Position numbers and translations under genes: made by a program. A DNA stretch of 64,000 nucleotides from Antedon mediterranea (taxonomy: Eukaryota; Echinodermata; Crinoidea; Comatulida; Antedonidae): positions 34,111,648 to 34,175,647 of the forward strand of contig NC_092673.1 of assembly GCF_964355755.1 (NCBI RefSeq), read 5' to 3'. The notes below the pieces were generated by a model. It saw only the letters and a program-made list of their open reading frames with translations, was not told the origin of the DNA and did no database searches. This document shows positions 23,801 to 35,312 of the stretch, in pieces (position 1 is the first letter of the stretch; each line of letters begins with the position of its first letter).

Positions 23801-26382
23801 GTAGTGCTGTGATATATCTTACTAGTGCTTCATATAGCTATTTTAGGCTATTAACTACATCAAGCTATACTACATCAAGCTATACTACATCAAGCTATAC
23901 TACATCAAGCTATACTACATCAAGCTATACTACATCAAGCTATACTACATAGTAGTATCAGATACTGATATCGTGTATTGGTTTCCAACATTTAACATTT
24001 CGTATAAATTCTCTTAGCTTGTAATATTATGTTACTCATGTTTTTCAGTGCTGGAAGTAGATATGAACATTACTACACAAATTCAATATGTAGCATCTAT
24101 AATACTGGTCGCGTGGTGTGGCAATCGCCTGCAATTATTACTACACATTGTACTATGGATGTTACGCATTTCCCGTTTGATAAACAGACGTGCAGGGTGA
24201 AATTTGGACCATGGCAACACGGAGCTAATGAGATATCGTTGAACGGAACAGGTAAGCACCTCCAACCATACAGTTCAAATACGCATGCGCAAAAACTAGT
24301 CTCTAGAACATGAATAAATGTTGCCTATTCTACAATATAAGGTAGAATAATATTAATAATAATAATAATTATAATATTCAAAACATACAGAGAGAAAGTC
24401 ACAAAGTTTAAATAAATATATGTAAAAGGTAAAAGAAAAGCAAAACCAAATTACGAGAATCTTAGATTGTCATATTCTCGTGTTATGTGTTAGTGCGCCC
24501 TCTATAGCGTATGGACTGCTGCATTTCGATATATTTCGTATATTTATTTTTTTAACTAATAATATCATTGAATTGTTACAGGCTCTCATAACCTTTATCT
24601 TTACAACGTAAGCTCCAGTGAATGGGAAATATTTGATTTTGATGCCCACAACGGCCAGGAAGACTACCAAATCTACCCCGATGACGAACCCGTACCATAC
24701 ACTTTTGTTACGTACTACATCTACCTACGGCGAGTTCCGACGTATTTTGTGTTCTACTTGATTATGCCGTGTACTCTGATTTCAGCTACTACATTGCTGA
24801 GTTTTTTTCTACCCCCTGAGTCAGGCGAGAAGGTGAGCCTGGGCATTACTGTTCTCCTCTCTCTAACGGTCTTCCTTCTACTTGTGGCTGAGCTGCTACC
24901 GCCTACTGGTGCCGTTCCGATAATTGGTAGGTTCGCTATTGATTTGTATTGGTGTATCATTGGAACAACACTGTTGAATAGCAGGATCTGTCTTGCAACG
25001 ACCAGGACCAAAGACGCAGTGACGTCATATAGAGACACTTTCGATTTGAGACAAACAGGTTATTACATATTAGGTTGTCAAGGTTATTTTAAAATCGAGT
25101 TTTATAGTCGGTTCCAACTAGGACGCTACGGAAGTTGTATTGACCAAGTGACAGATTACAAAAACAGTTGCTTCTGATTGGTCAAATTACTTGTGTTGCG
25201 CGTGTGAACTTGTTTTGTGTCGTATAGTGGGAACAAGTTGTAGTCTCGCAGGTACAGTGTCTTAACATGACGTTACTGAGTCCCAGGTTCTGGGCCTCAC
25301 AAAATCTAAAGCTTGATAACATTATTTAGTAAACATTATACCCGAAAAATACTTCGTCTGTCAGAGTTGAAGACTTCATAATACCATGGAGAAATTATTT
25401 ATCCATGATAAATAGTAAAATACCAAGGTAATCTAACAACTGAGCTCGCCTTGCCAAGAAAAGAACTCGTACCAGTCCTTTAATCTTATGTCTGACAAAT
25501 ACCAACAGTCTGTAGGCCTAAGTACATATTCTCAGTGGCGCGCGGTGTCTGATTAAGGAGCATGTCGCAGCCACAGATAAACCATTTGATCTCCAGAGCT
25601 CAGCATTATGTTGTTAGATTACCTTGATAATACGTTTTTATTGCATAGATTGGTTTATTCATAATTAACTAAACTTTACTAAAAATAGAGATATATTTTG
25701 TTTTTTACTAGCCATATATTACGCTTCCACAATGGTGATGGTGTCATTGTCACTAACGATGTCCGTAGTAGTGCTGAACCTTCACCATAGAGGGCCTGAG
25801 AGCCAACCGGTACCGGGATGGTTGCGAAGATTGTTTTTAGGCCGGGTTGCTAAGCTGGTACTTATGAGAACCGTATCTCACAAGAAGCAGCACAACTCCG
25901 TGTGCAATAATATCGGGCATTTTGAATCGTCGCCGATGTCACGATACGGAAACCATCACACGTTACACCAGACGGTACGTTACGCGAAACGACGCCGGAA
26001 ACGTCCGGAAAAGATCGAAATGATCGACATTTGTGAGAACGACAGCCTACACTCGGACCTAGGCCTTGACATGGGCAATTCTGAACTTCTTCTTCCGCGG
26101 ATGGATATGGCGAACGAACACAGAGAATCAATAGATGAAACATCACCAGGTTCAAACAAGCTCAAAATGCGGGAAGTCGACATTCTGAGAAAACTCCTAG
26201 AAGAGTTTCGTAGCTTTAAAATGATAATCATTGATAAAACAAAGAACGAACAATTTCACGGAGAATGGAAACAGGTCGCGCTGGTTGTTGATCGTATTTT
26301 TATGCTCTTTTACTTTTTAGGGACACTATTGACTTTGTTGTTAGTAATAAAACAAGTAGATTTTAATGAAGAAAGTAATTAA
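17743..26382 (+). CDS. Nicotinic acetylcholine receptor subunit, non-alpha type (spliced gene, exon 1 not assigned)
   Basis: A subunit of a pentameric Cys-loop cation channel in the plasma membrane. Coding exons read at 17743-17882, 21408-21452, 21912-22021, 24049-24251, 24582-24926 and 25712-26382. All phases agree and the frame is open to a TAA stop, giving about 503 residues without the signal peptide. The first three exons are 140, 45 and 110 nt, the sizes I recall for exons 2-4 of vertebrate nAChR genes. Visible features: loop A WMPDLWLYN; the Cys-loop with 13 residues between its cysteines (CTMDVTHFPFDKQTC); the loop B region GPWQHG; M1 beginning RRVPTYFVFYLIMPC; M2 with GEK at the inner mouth and E at 20'; M3; a large cytoplasmic loop; an amphipathic helix before EWKQ; and M4 near the carboxyl end. 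Loop C (YQIYPDDEPVPYTF) lacks the CC pair of alpha subunits. Candidate signal-peptide exons lie at 17243-17316 and 6488-6581, but neither is convincing. Family assignment is secure; the paralogue is not. Confidence 0.93.
17883..21407 (+). other. nAChR intron between the 140-nt and 45-nt exons
   Basis: 3.5 kb, AT-rich, with a C-rich degenerate minisatellite at 19940-20120 and a short (TA)n near 20263. A hydrophobic open frame near 18938-19120 looks signal-peptide-like but lies inside this intron. Confidence 0.8.
19940..20120. repeat. Degenerate C-rich minisatellite
   Basis: Imperfect copies of caacccaacctctaccctca and cccagcctcttctc about every 37 bp, strongly C-rich on the + strand within an AT-rich intron. 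Confidence 0.65.
21408..21452 (+). CDS. nAChR 45-nt coding exon
   Basis: Fifteen whole codons, DERRETFKINAWLTM, between tttgcag and gtaagt. This matches the very conserved 45-nt exon of nAChR genes (the 'DEKNQ...W' strand). Confidence 0.93.
21912..22021 (+). CDS. nAChR 110-nt coding exon (loop A)
   Basis: Runs from ttcacag to gtgagt and is 110 nt long, ending in phase 2. It encodes RWIDEYLRWDPEDYNG, then VWMPDLWLYN. The W.PD..LYN motif is the loop A signature of nAChR subunits. Confidence 0.94.
22123..22380. repeat. Degenerate ~40-bp repeat rich in CGCGCG
   Basis: About six copies of acacgttttgtacgcgcgcg followed by ttcaaatgctgat, starting 100 bp after an nAChR exon. It is a CpG-dense island of repeats in an AT-rich intron. 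Confidence 0.75.
23543..23675. mobile_element. Family B foldback MITE
   Basis: Starts taaagctctgtcaacactat and ends gataatgtagacagagctta, inverted repeats of each other. The interior is ccatatttgggcacatcaca. Related copies at 39.73, 40.56 and 50.1 kb. Confidence 0.75.
23855..23951. repeat. 15-bp tandem repeat, six copies plus a partial one
   Basis: Perfect copies of ctacatcaagctata in the intron just before the Cys-loop exon. Confidence 0.95.
24049..24251 (+). CDS. nAChR coding exon with Cys-loop
   Basis: 203 nt between tttttcag and gtaagc. It completes the split Asn codon and encodes the Cys-loop (C, 13 residues, C, with FPFD inside) and the PWQHG segment equivalent to the loop B tryptophan. 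It ends in phase 1 just after an NGT sequon. Confidence 0.94.
24582..24926 (+). CDS. nAChR coding exon with loop C, M1 and M2
   Basis: 345 nt between ttgttacag and gtaggt. It encodes the end of the extracellular domain, M1 (FVFYLIMPCTLISATTLLSF), and M2 starting GEKVSLGITVLLSLTVFLLL and ending AELLPP. It keeps the cation-selectivity glutamate before K0', and L at 9', V at 13' and E at 20'. No adjacent cysteines occur in loop C. Exons that are separate in vertebrate genes appear fused here. Confidence 0.94.
25104..25241. mobile_element. Family A foldback MITE in an nAChR intron
   Basis: Left end tcggttccaactaggacgct and right end cgtatagtgggaacaagttg are inverted, with gattggtcaaattacttgtg inside, as in other family A copies. 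Confidence 0.65.
25417..25634. repeat. Inverted repeat element in the last nAChR intron
   Basis: caaggtaatctaacaac at 25424-25440 is a perfect 17-bp inverted repeat of gttgttagattaccttg at 25610-25626. Further partial pairing occurs inside (gagctc). This looks like a foldback element of about 220 bp. Confidence 0.6.
25712..26382 (+). CDS. nAChR last coding exon (M3, cytoplasmic loop, M4)
   Basis: 671 nt from the acceptor tttttactag to the TAA stop. M3 is IYYASTMVMVSLSLTMSVVV, followed by LNLHHRGPE. The cytoplasmic loop is basic then acidic and ends in an amphipathic helix (LRKLLEEFRSFK), EWKQVALVVDRIFM and M4 (LFYFLGTLLTLLLVI). The protein stops 10 residues after M4, as is usual for the family. 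Confidence 0.93.
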
Positions 26383-26716
26383 CCTATTATGCTGAAGAAA
26401 AAGATGAAAATATTGATTATGCCGTTTAAGCGGTGATGTTGAGCGTTGCCACTAAGATGTTGTGACTGGATGGCTCGCACGTGGTTCTGTTTTATGAATT
26501 AGCCGAGCATTACCGCCAAGAGAAACAGTCCATATTTTGTGGACGTAGAGTGGTTGTAGAGCTGTTTTATTGATAAGATATTGTATATCATTCAACACGT
26601 TTTATGTATACGATTGACGTATATGAAGAAGAGGATTTAAGTATACGATTGACGTATATCAAGGAGAAATGTTTTATAGCTTGTAAAATAACGGTTTGAT
26701 AAAGCAAGATTGTATC

Positions 26717-27020
26717 ATCATTGTCACCAATATAAATATTTGTCACTAGTAACAATAATTGTCACAGATATTAATTATTGTCACCAATATACACGATTTT
26801 CGTCTATATCAATGATTGTCACCAATATACACGATTGTCACTAATAACAATGATTGACACAAATATCAATAATTGTCACATATATTGATTATTGTAATAT
26901 AAATGATTGTCACCGATTCCAATTGTCTCTAATATCAATCATTGTAACCAATAACAAATATTATCACCGATATCAATCATTGTAATCAATAACAAATATT
27001 ATCACCGATATCAATCATTG
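26717..27020. repeat. Degenerate ATTGTCACCAATAT repeat
   Basis: Short units such as atcaatgattgtcaccaata recur with many changes. It begins about 330 bp after the receptor stop and lies within the likely 3' UTR. Confidence 0.65.
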
Positions 27021-27177
27021 TCATCATGTCATTATTTTGTTGGTTAAGTTGATTAACGAATCATAAGTCAGCGTTATGTCTTTCGAATGTTAATTTAATC
27101 ATTAATGGTTAATTTGCATATATTGCGTGTGCAGAGTTTATAATAGATTGCTGTCCACCTGTAATTAGTTATTTGAG

Positions 27178-27183
27178 AATAAA
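27178..27183 (+). terminator. Candidate polyadenylation signal of the nAChR gene
   Basis: AATAAA about 800 nt after the stop codon, followed by a T-rich stretch. It fits a 3' UTR of 26383 to about 27210, which would include the degenerate 26.7-27.0 kb repeat. There is no transcript evidence. Confidence 0.45.
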
Positions 27184-28744
27184 CCAAAATGACATTTGTT
27201 TCATATCAAATTGTACTAACAGTAAAACATAACAGGTTACTACCAGCAATCCTTTCAGACTTAAAACAAGTTGAAAAGAAGATAAGTTTTAGACTGTTTC
27301 CAGGTATTTAATTTCTTTATTTTGTACTAACCGCGTGGTATCCGAGTATTTGCTACGTGTTTGTGATAGATGCAATATATAATTGGGATTTCGTCATAGT
27401 GAGGTCCTGTGATGGAAAAACCCCCATATTTACGATCTTAAGTGAATTATTGGCCTATACTACTAAATAACATCCCACAAATGCCTCCGGTGTTTTATTT
27501 ACCTCTGTATTCGGAAAGGGTAAATTTAAAACTGGAAAGTACGCGAAAATGGTACAGGAGCGGGTACGTGCTTTTCTAACATGTCTCCTTGTGTTATAAC
27601 GACTTATTATAATACCCACGATATTAAGATATATATTAAACGTCACATTTGGAAAATATCGTAATTTATTCAACCTAATATTACATGATAATTTACAGCA
27701 TTTTTCTCAGAAATATTTTCAGTATGTATGATATTTTTATACGACATCATTTTAGTTTGGCCCTTGAAAGGGTTTAGATTAATAATTTACAGTACAGTTA
27801 TAATTTAATCATGCTCGTTACGTAAGTTCATAAGTGTAAAAAGTGATACTTTATACCATATATTTTAAACATTTTTTGGTGAAGTTTAGGGCTATTAGTA
27901 AAATTCGATGACAAATTTGCATCATAAATGTTTCATATCATGTTAATATAACGTCTGGCTTTATTAACTCCGGATATGCCAAAGCTATCAGCTTTCTTAC
28001 GCTAATCTATGGTTTAGTTCAGACCGATGTATATCCGCGTATTATTATTTAGGTATCCAAAAAGTTACCATAATATGCATCGTTGTACGCGAAACACGTA
28101 CGTGCGCGCGTGCATTTAAACATCGATAATCCACATTCATTTTTGTTTGCCTTTTTTATGACGACACTGAAAATTTGAAACATATTGAAGGTATGTTATA
28201 TATTTTTAGAATACATAACCAGAACATTTACTAATATTTTATATTTAATAACACAATTATAACTAACTGATTGTTATATAGCCATGACCACAATATTATC
28301 GTACTTCTCAATATTTTGTTTACTTTGTACAAGCATGGTCGTGCGCATTATAGAGGCCTATTATTAATAATATGTATGTCTTGGGCAATGTATGGGACGA
28401 CGTATTAGGCCTATACATACAGATTATATATTCTATTCTTTGAGTAAATACGTATATAAAGTGGAAATTGTTTGCATATCATGGCCGTATTCACCAACAC
28501 TTAAGTGATAAGTAATAAGTAATACTTACTTAATACTTACTTACTCATTACTTATATTTCGAGGTGTTCTGTAGACTTAAAGGCCAATTTACACAGACAA
28601 GCGGTATTACGGTAAGCGTGTTTGTCCCACGTAGACATGAGGGGCTCCGCGTTTTAGCATCAATGGTCATAAGAAATATTGATTCTATAGGCCTAGTTGT
28701 CCACACTTACCATTGTTGCTCGACTGTATAAATTGCATTAAGCC

Positions 28745-28909
28745 TAAAGCGTGGTTCCCACTAGCGACGCAACGCAAGGACGTAACGCAACGCAAGTGAA
28801 TTGACCAATCACAAGCGATGGCTTATTCGCTTGTGATTGCTAACTGTCTATAACTTCGCTTGTCATCGTTTACGTCCTTGCGTTACGTTCTAGTGGGAAC
28901 CAAGCCTTA
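28745..28909. mobile_element. Family A foldback MITE, best preserved copy
   Basis: Left end taaagcgtggttcccactag and right end tctagtgggaaccaagcctt are inverted repeats. Subterminal cgcaacgcaaggacgtaacg mirrors cgtttacgtccttgcgttac, and the centre (acaagcgatggcttattcgc) is itself palindromic. It has no open frame. Confidence 0.8.
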
Positions 28910-31773
28910 GTGTGGTCATAACATAATAATTTCTGTCCGAAGCAGCACATAGAAGAAGTATATCAATTTTAATGCTAGGCCTAATGTTGGCTTCACATTG
29001 CATGCGAATGTTGCTACACGACACAGACTCTATAGATAGTTTCGCTAGGCTATTGGATGGCGATTCGTACAATTTGGCAAACATGGCATGCCATACCTAT
29101 AATTAAGCTGCTGGAAGTAAAACACCGGCTGGTGGCGCCCGCCGCTCTACGTATACGTCAAAAGAAGTCAACAGAAACCATAGCTTTAATTATATGTTTG
29201 TAAATTACGGTGTTTTATGCACAATTCCCATTATCAACCATTATTAAGATAGGCCTACAAAGCCACTTTGTACTTTTTCACAATAATACAAATAATGTGA
29301 ACAACTTTTAAAATAATAAATGCGTAGGAATTATCCCACGCATCAGACTTGAAGATCACCAGAGCAATGAGTGTTGTTTTTGTCTCTCTTGTTTGCGAGT
29401 TTGCATTTACACATTATGCAAGGCTTCTCCTACTAACACCCATATGTGGCCTAGATGAACACAGAGCACATAAGGCCTACACTAGCCACACATTAAAAAA
29501 ATAGAAAAAGAACACTATAAAACGTGTGCCTGGCCTAATACGAATGCTTATGTAACATTCGGATAGGACTACTACTTCAAACCTGAAAAAAAAAATGTTG
29601 GTGGCGCTATACTTGAATTTGTACATATCACGTTAAATTAATACAGTATCAGTATTGATTCATAGGACACCACTGTACATGTTTATAAGTTGTATTGGTA
29701 CTATTCTAATTAAAGGCCAGGCTATTCTAATTCAAAATATTATTAGATCTATTAATTTTATTTAAAGAAATCAAATCTAAAAGCGCTTTATTACCGTACT
29801 ATTATTACTAGTAAATTGAATTTGAAGAGACCACTTCTCTCAAAATAGGCCACAACACTTAACTAAATTTTTAGCTTATTATTACATTATATGATAATTA
29901 ATAACTAATCAAGTCTATGATAAAAAATAACTTAAAAATCATTTACTAAATTACATATTTTCAGTACAAAAAAAAAACGCGCCTGATAACTTCAATCAAG
30001 TATTTGCTGCCCTCTATAGTAAATAAGTGTTTGGTACTTTTTGTTTTGGTTAAAACAATTTACAGTATTTTTTCACTGTGAATCATTGCTTGTGAATCTG
30101 TAATCATTTTACACGGAATATTCGTGTATTGTTCGAATGAAATTAAAGGGTTATAACAAGTATTATACACGAGGAGACAATGTTTTATTAATGGGATATA
30201 GGCCTACTTTATTTTCATATGGTACCATGCATAAATTTTATTTGTATGACCTAAAAAACGAATCATAATCCTCGTCGTAACCGTATTACGACAAATGTAC
30301 GTCATATCAATCAATAGTAGGCCTAGCTCCGAGGCCTCATTATTACAGTATGGGCCTACATGAAATGTAACCGCGTTTACTCTTTGTCTCTCGTTGCGCA
30401 TTAGATTAGTTATCAAATTATTACTCAGATCGAAGCGGCCTAACCACAGGATTCTATTAATTATTTCGATGTGCAAGATGGATGAACGAAATTAATTAAT
30501 TAAGGCTTCAATCAATGAAAAGGAACAAAGAAACAACAAAATAATGATATTATTCATCATATCATCAAATAAGTGTAATTGTTTCTATATACAGCAGTGT
30601 GCGTGCCCTCTGATTGGGGTAGGGGTAGCAATAAACATATATTATCCCTTGTTCGTTTAACGGAAAGTATTTCTTTAATTAATAGGGGTATATCATGAAT
30701 AGAAAAAACTAACAATTACAAAAGATATCCAAATAATATTAAAAGTAATGTTAGCATGTACATTTTACATTAAAAAACGCACCGGCTCCTGATTTAGTAT
30801 GAGCGATGGATATTAAACTTTTTTTTTTATCAGAAACAAGTAAAAGATAGAAACATTGTATACTTTTAATCGTTACAACGCGTCAACAACAATGGTGAGA
30901 TGACGCGAATTTTGTGGAGTATGAAGTGTATAAATTAGGAGATACCGTGTGCATCTTATAATAGATAATAATTCTTGTCTGTCCAGAAAATTGAATAACA
31001 ACAATTCCTCTATAAGTTAACATTAAACATAATTCAGAAAACAAAATACTAAATGAATACTAATGTTTACTAATAGTATAATGGTATGATACTAAAGGTT
31101 AAAATTATGATATCAATGAGGAAAAAACAGAAAATAATGAAAAAATGTAAAAAATGTTTAGAAATTATGTAATAAAATATAAAGGTGGTGAACCACAAAA
31201 GATAAAAAAAACCATCAAACATAATGATCTTAAAGGACGTATTCCCCAAGATGGATTTCTCCATATGTTTTGTCTTATAGGCCCACTTCATAATAAGGTA
31301 TTGTATATTCAAATAAAGGTGGGATGAGCCATTTTGTCAACATTAACATTTAGATAATTAGTGTTATTTTACCCGTTTTTATTTTGTTCCTGACTCACAA
31401 GCGGGTAGATCAAGCCCTCTCGTCACCTTCTGGATACACTGTTTAACCAGGTTGTACAGCGGTTTTTGTCGTCACTGGGTAAAATAAAAGGTGGGACAAA
31501 GAAGACAAAAGGATATATTTTGGAACAGGTGTGACGTTAAGACGAAAGCCAATCAAATTAAATCAAAACAATTGAATACATTATAATGTTCTTTGTTTTC
31601 TTCGTGGCCATTATTTTATACAGTGGTTGTAAACGTTAAAGATGGTCAGATCAGGGTCAGGCTGGATTTCCTGGTCGGATAATTACAAATCTGTAAACAT
31701 TTATAAGGGGACGATACATCTTTAACAAAATGAAATGTTCAACATTTTATATGCCGTGTTATATTAGTCAAAT

Positions 31774-31852
31774 ATGAACATGGTTCTGATTTTATTAATC
31801 TTCATTTTCATTTTAAACAAATCAAAATCTGTTACTGCGACGACACGTTTAG
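31774..31852 (+). other. Orphan signal-peptide-like exon with splice donor
   Basis: An ATG opens 26 codons with a strong hydrophobic core (MNMVLILLIFIFIL) and then a polar stretch. It ends in phase 1 at a GTGAAT donor, followed within two codons by TGA if read through. Phase and form resemble the first exon of an nAChR-type gene. It lies 5.4 kb downstream of the receptor's stop codon, and no matching second exon was found before the CPEB gene. It may be a relic of a tandem paralogue, a nested gene's first exon, or chance. Confidence 0.25.
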
Positions 31853-33029
31853 GTGAATGAGACGTACATGCGCACTATCTTTGATATAGAACTCTTATGG
31901 AACTCTACAACACAGGCACAAGAAAGTGTTCCTTTGAAAAGTGTGCAATCTAATTATACGGGCTTTGTTTTAGTGTTAAAACACATTATACCGGTATCGT
32001 TCACTTCCTCTACGTGCGATGTCCCAATTAGGGCATTGTCTTGAAGTTAAAACAGTACATTGCCCGTATCCCTTTAATATAGGGAATCCTCTAAAATAGG
32101 GATTGTCTTAATGTTAAAATATACATCATAATTGCATTGACTCGTTCGTTAGTTGGAAAAGTAGGTTAATAGGTGAAATGGACATCGAAGTTATAGGGGT
32201 AATCCTGATAGTGACAGATTGCGTGTTGTTTTTATTGTCTTTTTTAATCTTCTGGTTATGATACATTATTATTAAAATCGAGGAGTTACTTACTTATTGA
32301 ATACTCATTTTCTTTTTAAATAAATAATGTAATACTGTTGCACTGTTACTCTGCAATGTAAATACTGTACTTTACTCTTTATTCAATACCATTTTTTTTT
32401 CATGCTGGATGACGATGTATCCCACTACAAACACACCGATATAATTATACTGTTGTACGTGAGAATAACCCCAGGGGGCAGTCGGTGGTAATTGTTCTAT
32501 TCATCCCCTACATATCTTGCTTTACGCAAGAACAAAAGGGATTAAGTATTACAAAGCACTGGCACGCGACTTTAGTGATAAACTTGTAGTGAATCCAGTG
32601 GACCATTGGCTGTGACAACGACAGCCACAATACAGCTGAACGAATTAGATTGCATAAACAACTCCTGATGCGACTCTGCTGTGTGAACGTACGCTCTGAT
32701 GATGACGACATTCGACAACGCATGTAGGGTATGAATTACACCACACTGACGAGTCAGTATCAGTATGATGACGTGATAGGGAGTGGAAAGTGCGGGGTGT
32801 GGAAAGGGGTTTCATATGAAATGGTCAAATGGTAAAGAGAGAGGGAACATTAATTTCACTACAATTGATAAAATAAAAGTGAAACGTAAATGAAGGCTCA
32901 GGGCCTGCAACACGCACTTTCCAGCCGTTCCGAGTCGCCTCCCAACTGGACCCGTCTATTATTATAGTGACCTATTATAGTCATAGCCTCCCAAAAGTAA
33001 TCCTGAAATATTTAATATTGGCGTACAAT

Positions 33030-33115
33030 AGTGTGTACGGTACTATTGCACGCTGTAATCATCATCCAATCAAATGTCAGGAATTTATTATAGGTGTTAT
33101 ATAATACCAAATAAT
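33030..33115. repeat. Dispersed repeat, copy 2 of 2 (actattgcacgc family)
   Basis: Matches 3553-3650 in the blocks actattgcacgc, tccaatcaaatgtcaggaat and ataggtgttatataata. The boundaries are unclear. Confidence 0.55.
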
Positions 33116-33829
33116 CAATATCAATATATTTCAGCATCACCCCATAGTATACAAAAGAAAACAAAAGCATCAGTAAAATTCAAAAACACAAACACAATGC
33201 TCTCAGTATGAATTGATATCAATCCGGGCCTATTATGATCCAGTTTTTTCTTCATCTGTGGCAGCGATACAATCCGTTTAAACAATCTCTGTACTGAGTT
33301 ACAGTTTATATAGCATATGCGTTCTTCGTGACTATATATAGACATGTCAAAATGGATGCTACAAAGACTGTATCTAGGTTACCGGTCGTCGTTGAAATAA
33401 CCCATTATGTATCGTGGAATCAATATAGATAATATCAGTCGTATCCTGTAAATGGATCATCAGCATTTTCTTATTAAATCAGTGTAAAGATTGAGTCTTA
33501 ATTAAAATGTCACACAAAGAGTTTGCAAATCAAGTGACATTATTAGAATGGGCTTAGTAGTACATCCACAGCACAAAGTTATGATATCGCAATATTTTTT
33601 TTAATCTGTATTTAATATTGTGTTTCATGGGTGCCAATTTGGAACCGTAAACACAATGTGCACTGCATGTGTTCCGATAGATAGCCTATAGAGTTCAATA
33701 AACATAATAAAACTCCTATTCACATTGAGGGACCCAACAAAATAAAAGTGTCTCTTAATAATAGAGGTATAGAGTTAAAACACTCTTTGGTTGGTTGGGA
33801 AGTGTTCTCTGTCCTCTGAAAAATGAATT

Positions 33830-33896
33830 CTACTGTATATGCGTTAGTTGTCTGTATTATGCGTTTGTTGTCTGTATTATGCGTTTGTGCGTTATT
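33830..33896. repeat. 20-bp repeat, small array
   Basis: About three copies of tatgcgtttgttgtctgtat, the same unit as the array 215 bp downstream. Confidence 0.85.
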
Positions 33897-34104
33897 AATT
33901 TTCATTTATGTAATTAATTTTCTTCAAATTTTCCTTTCTCAGAAATGATATACGTTCTAGTTTAAGTTTTATTTATTTTAAAAGGCCAAAACTCGATAAG
34001 CGAAAGCTTTTTTTTTTTGGTCTTTTGTCTTTAGTTTTGATTTTATGTATGTGAAAAAGAACAAACAAGAAAGAAAGACAATAAAGATTATTATAGAGTT
34101 GTCT

Positions 34105-34277
34105 ATATGCGTTTGTTGTCTGTATTATGCGTTTGTTGTCTGTATTATGCGTTGTATTATGCGTTTGTTGTCTGTATTATGCGTTTGTTGTCTGTATTAT
34201 GCGTTTGTTGTCTGTATTATGCGTTTGTTGTCTGTATTATGCGTTAGTTGTCTATATGCGTTAGTTGTCTGTATGCC
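34105..34277. repeat. 20-bp repeat, main array
   Basis: About eight copies of tatgcgtttgttgtctgtat with one shortened unit and degraded copies at the end. The plus-strand frame gives a repeating YAFVVCIMRLLSVLC peptide, which I take as a by-product. Confidence 0.9.
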
Positions 34278-35059
34278 TTTCCCATCAATCATGTTCCAGA
34301 AATAGGAGTGTCCAAAAGAGCCTGTTCGTTGTTTCACAGGAAAGTGCACCCTTAATATAGAGTGTCCCAGAGATATGGATGTTTAAAAGGTGTGTTTGTA
34401 TTTCTAAAATTGTATTTAGTTTTATGATAGATTCATTATTCAAAAGGGTAATAAACCGATTTTTTTTACCGAAATGAAGGAAACAGCTCGTTAATAAAGG
34501 ATCGTCCATGTTTTCTAAAATTATGAAAACTTCAACAATAAAGAAGTGACCTTTTAAACCAGTACCAGTTTATTTCGTAAAAGCTTATGCACACTACCCT
34601 CCAATGTTTTCAATGCCCCAAGTTTAGTTAGAGGTAAACAATAAGATTGTTAATGGATGGAACAAAAGAAGGATGAAAACAAAGAACTCGCACGCGACCA
34701 ATTTTGTGATAGGTGAAAGACAAAAGAATGGTTTAATAGAAGAAAACAACAAAGAGTAAACAAAGTATAGGAAAAACCACACATATGAAAAATCTATGCT
34801 CTATTTATCCTTGTTTACATATATTTTTATTGTTTAGAAATATTGATGCTAAAGTTTTAGGAAAGTAATGCTAGCGCCATCTACATAAATACTACTTTAT
34901 TCCATCCATTTTATTTCACTGTGTTTTACTACATTTAACACAAAATATATTATTCAAAAACCATCTACATGTCCAATTACTATGGTTTATTTAATACTAT
35001 ATCGTACTTTTTATTAAGAAAACTCCAATAAGCATGTACTTTATAATTACGTAATATAG

Positions 35060-35312
35060 GAAATAACCAATCACCACACAAAGCGGACTTGGCAGACGAC
35101 CTTCATGGTCACAACGCTGGCGGCGTTTTACTAAAACAGCAGACAACTGAAATATCGAAAGTACGCTACATTAGCGAGTTGAAAGCGTACGAGAGAGGTG
35201 TGTGTGAAGCGAAGAAGTACATACAGCTGTAGGGCCTAGCAATACTGGATAACGCACAGCTGTTCGAGGTTTACAGAAGAATAGCAGAAGCTAGCCCTCC
35301 CTTCTTTCTCTA
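35060..35312 (+). promoter_or_regulatory. Probable CPEB 5' UTR and core promoter region
   Basis: This stretch is less AT-rich than its surroundings and has several CpGs (gctggcggcgttt, aaagcgtacgag). I see no TATA box at a sensible distance. The in-frame TAG at 35292-35294 ends any upstream reading. The transcription start cannot be fixed from sequence. Confidence 0.35.

Larger units (their letters stand above)
26383..35059. other. Region between the receptor and CPEB genes
   Basis: Contains the receptor's likely 3' UTR, degenerate ATTGTCACC repeats, a family A element, an orphan signal-like exon at 31774-31852, a dispersed-repeat copy at 33.03 kb and two arrays of a 20-bp repeat. No complete gene was recognised on either strand. 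Confidence 0.5.

Noticed and set aside
24749-25177. 142-codon frame running past the M2 exon
   Set aside because: The first part is the true M1-M2 coding sequence; the rest is read-through past donor GTAGGT into the intron and a MITE.
25862-26231. Minus-strand open frames opposite the last receptor exon
   Set aside because: Shadows of the real coding strand, with no domain or splice support.
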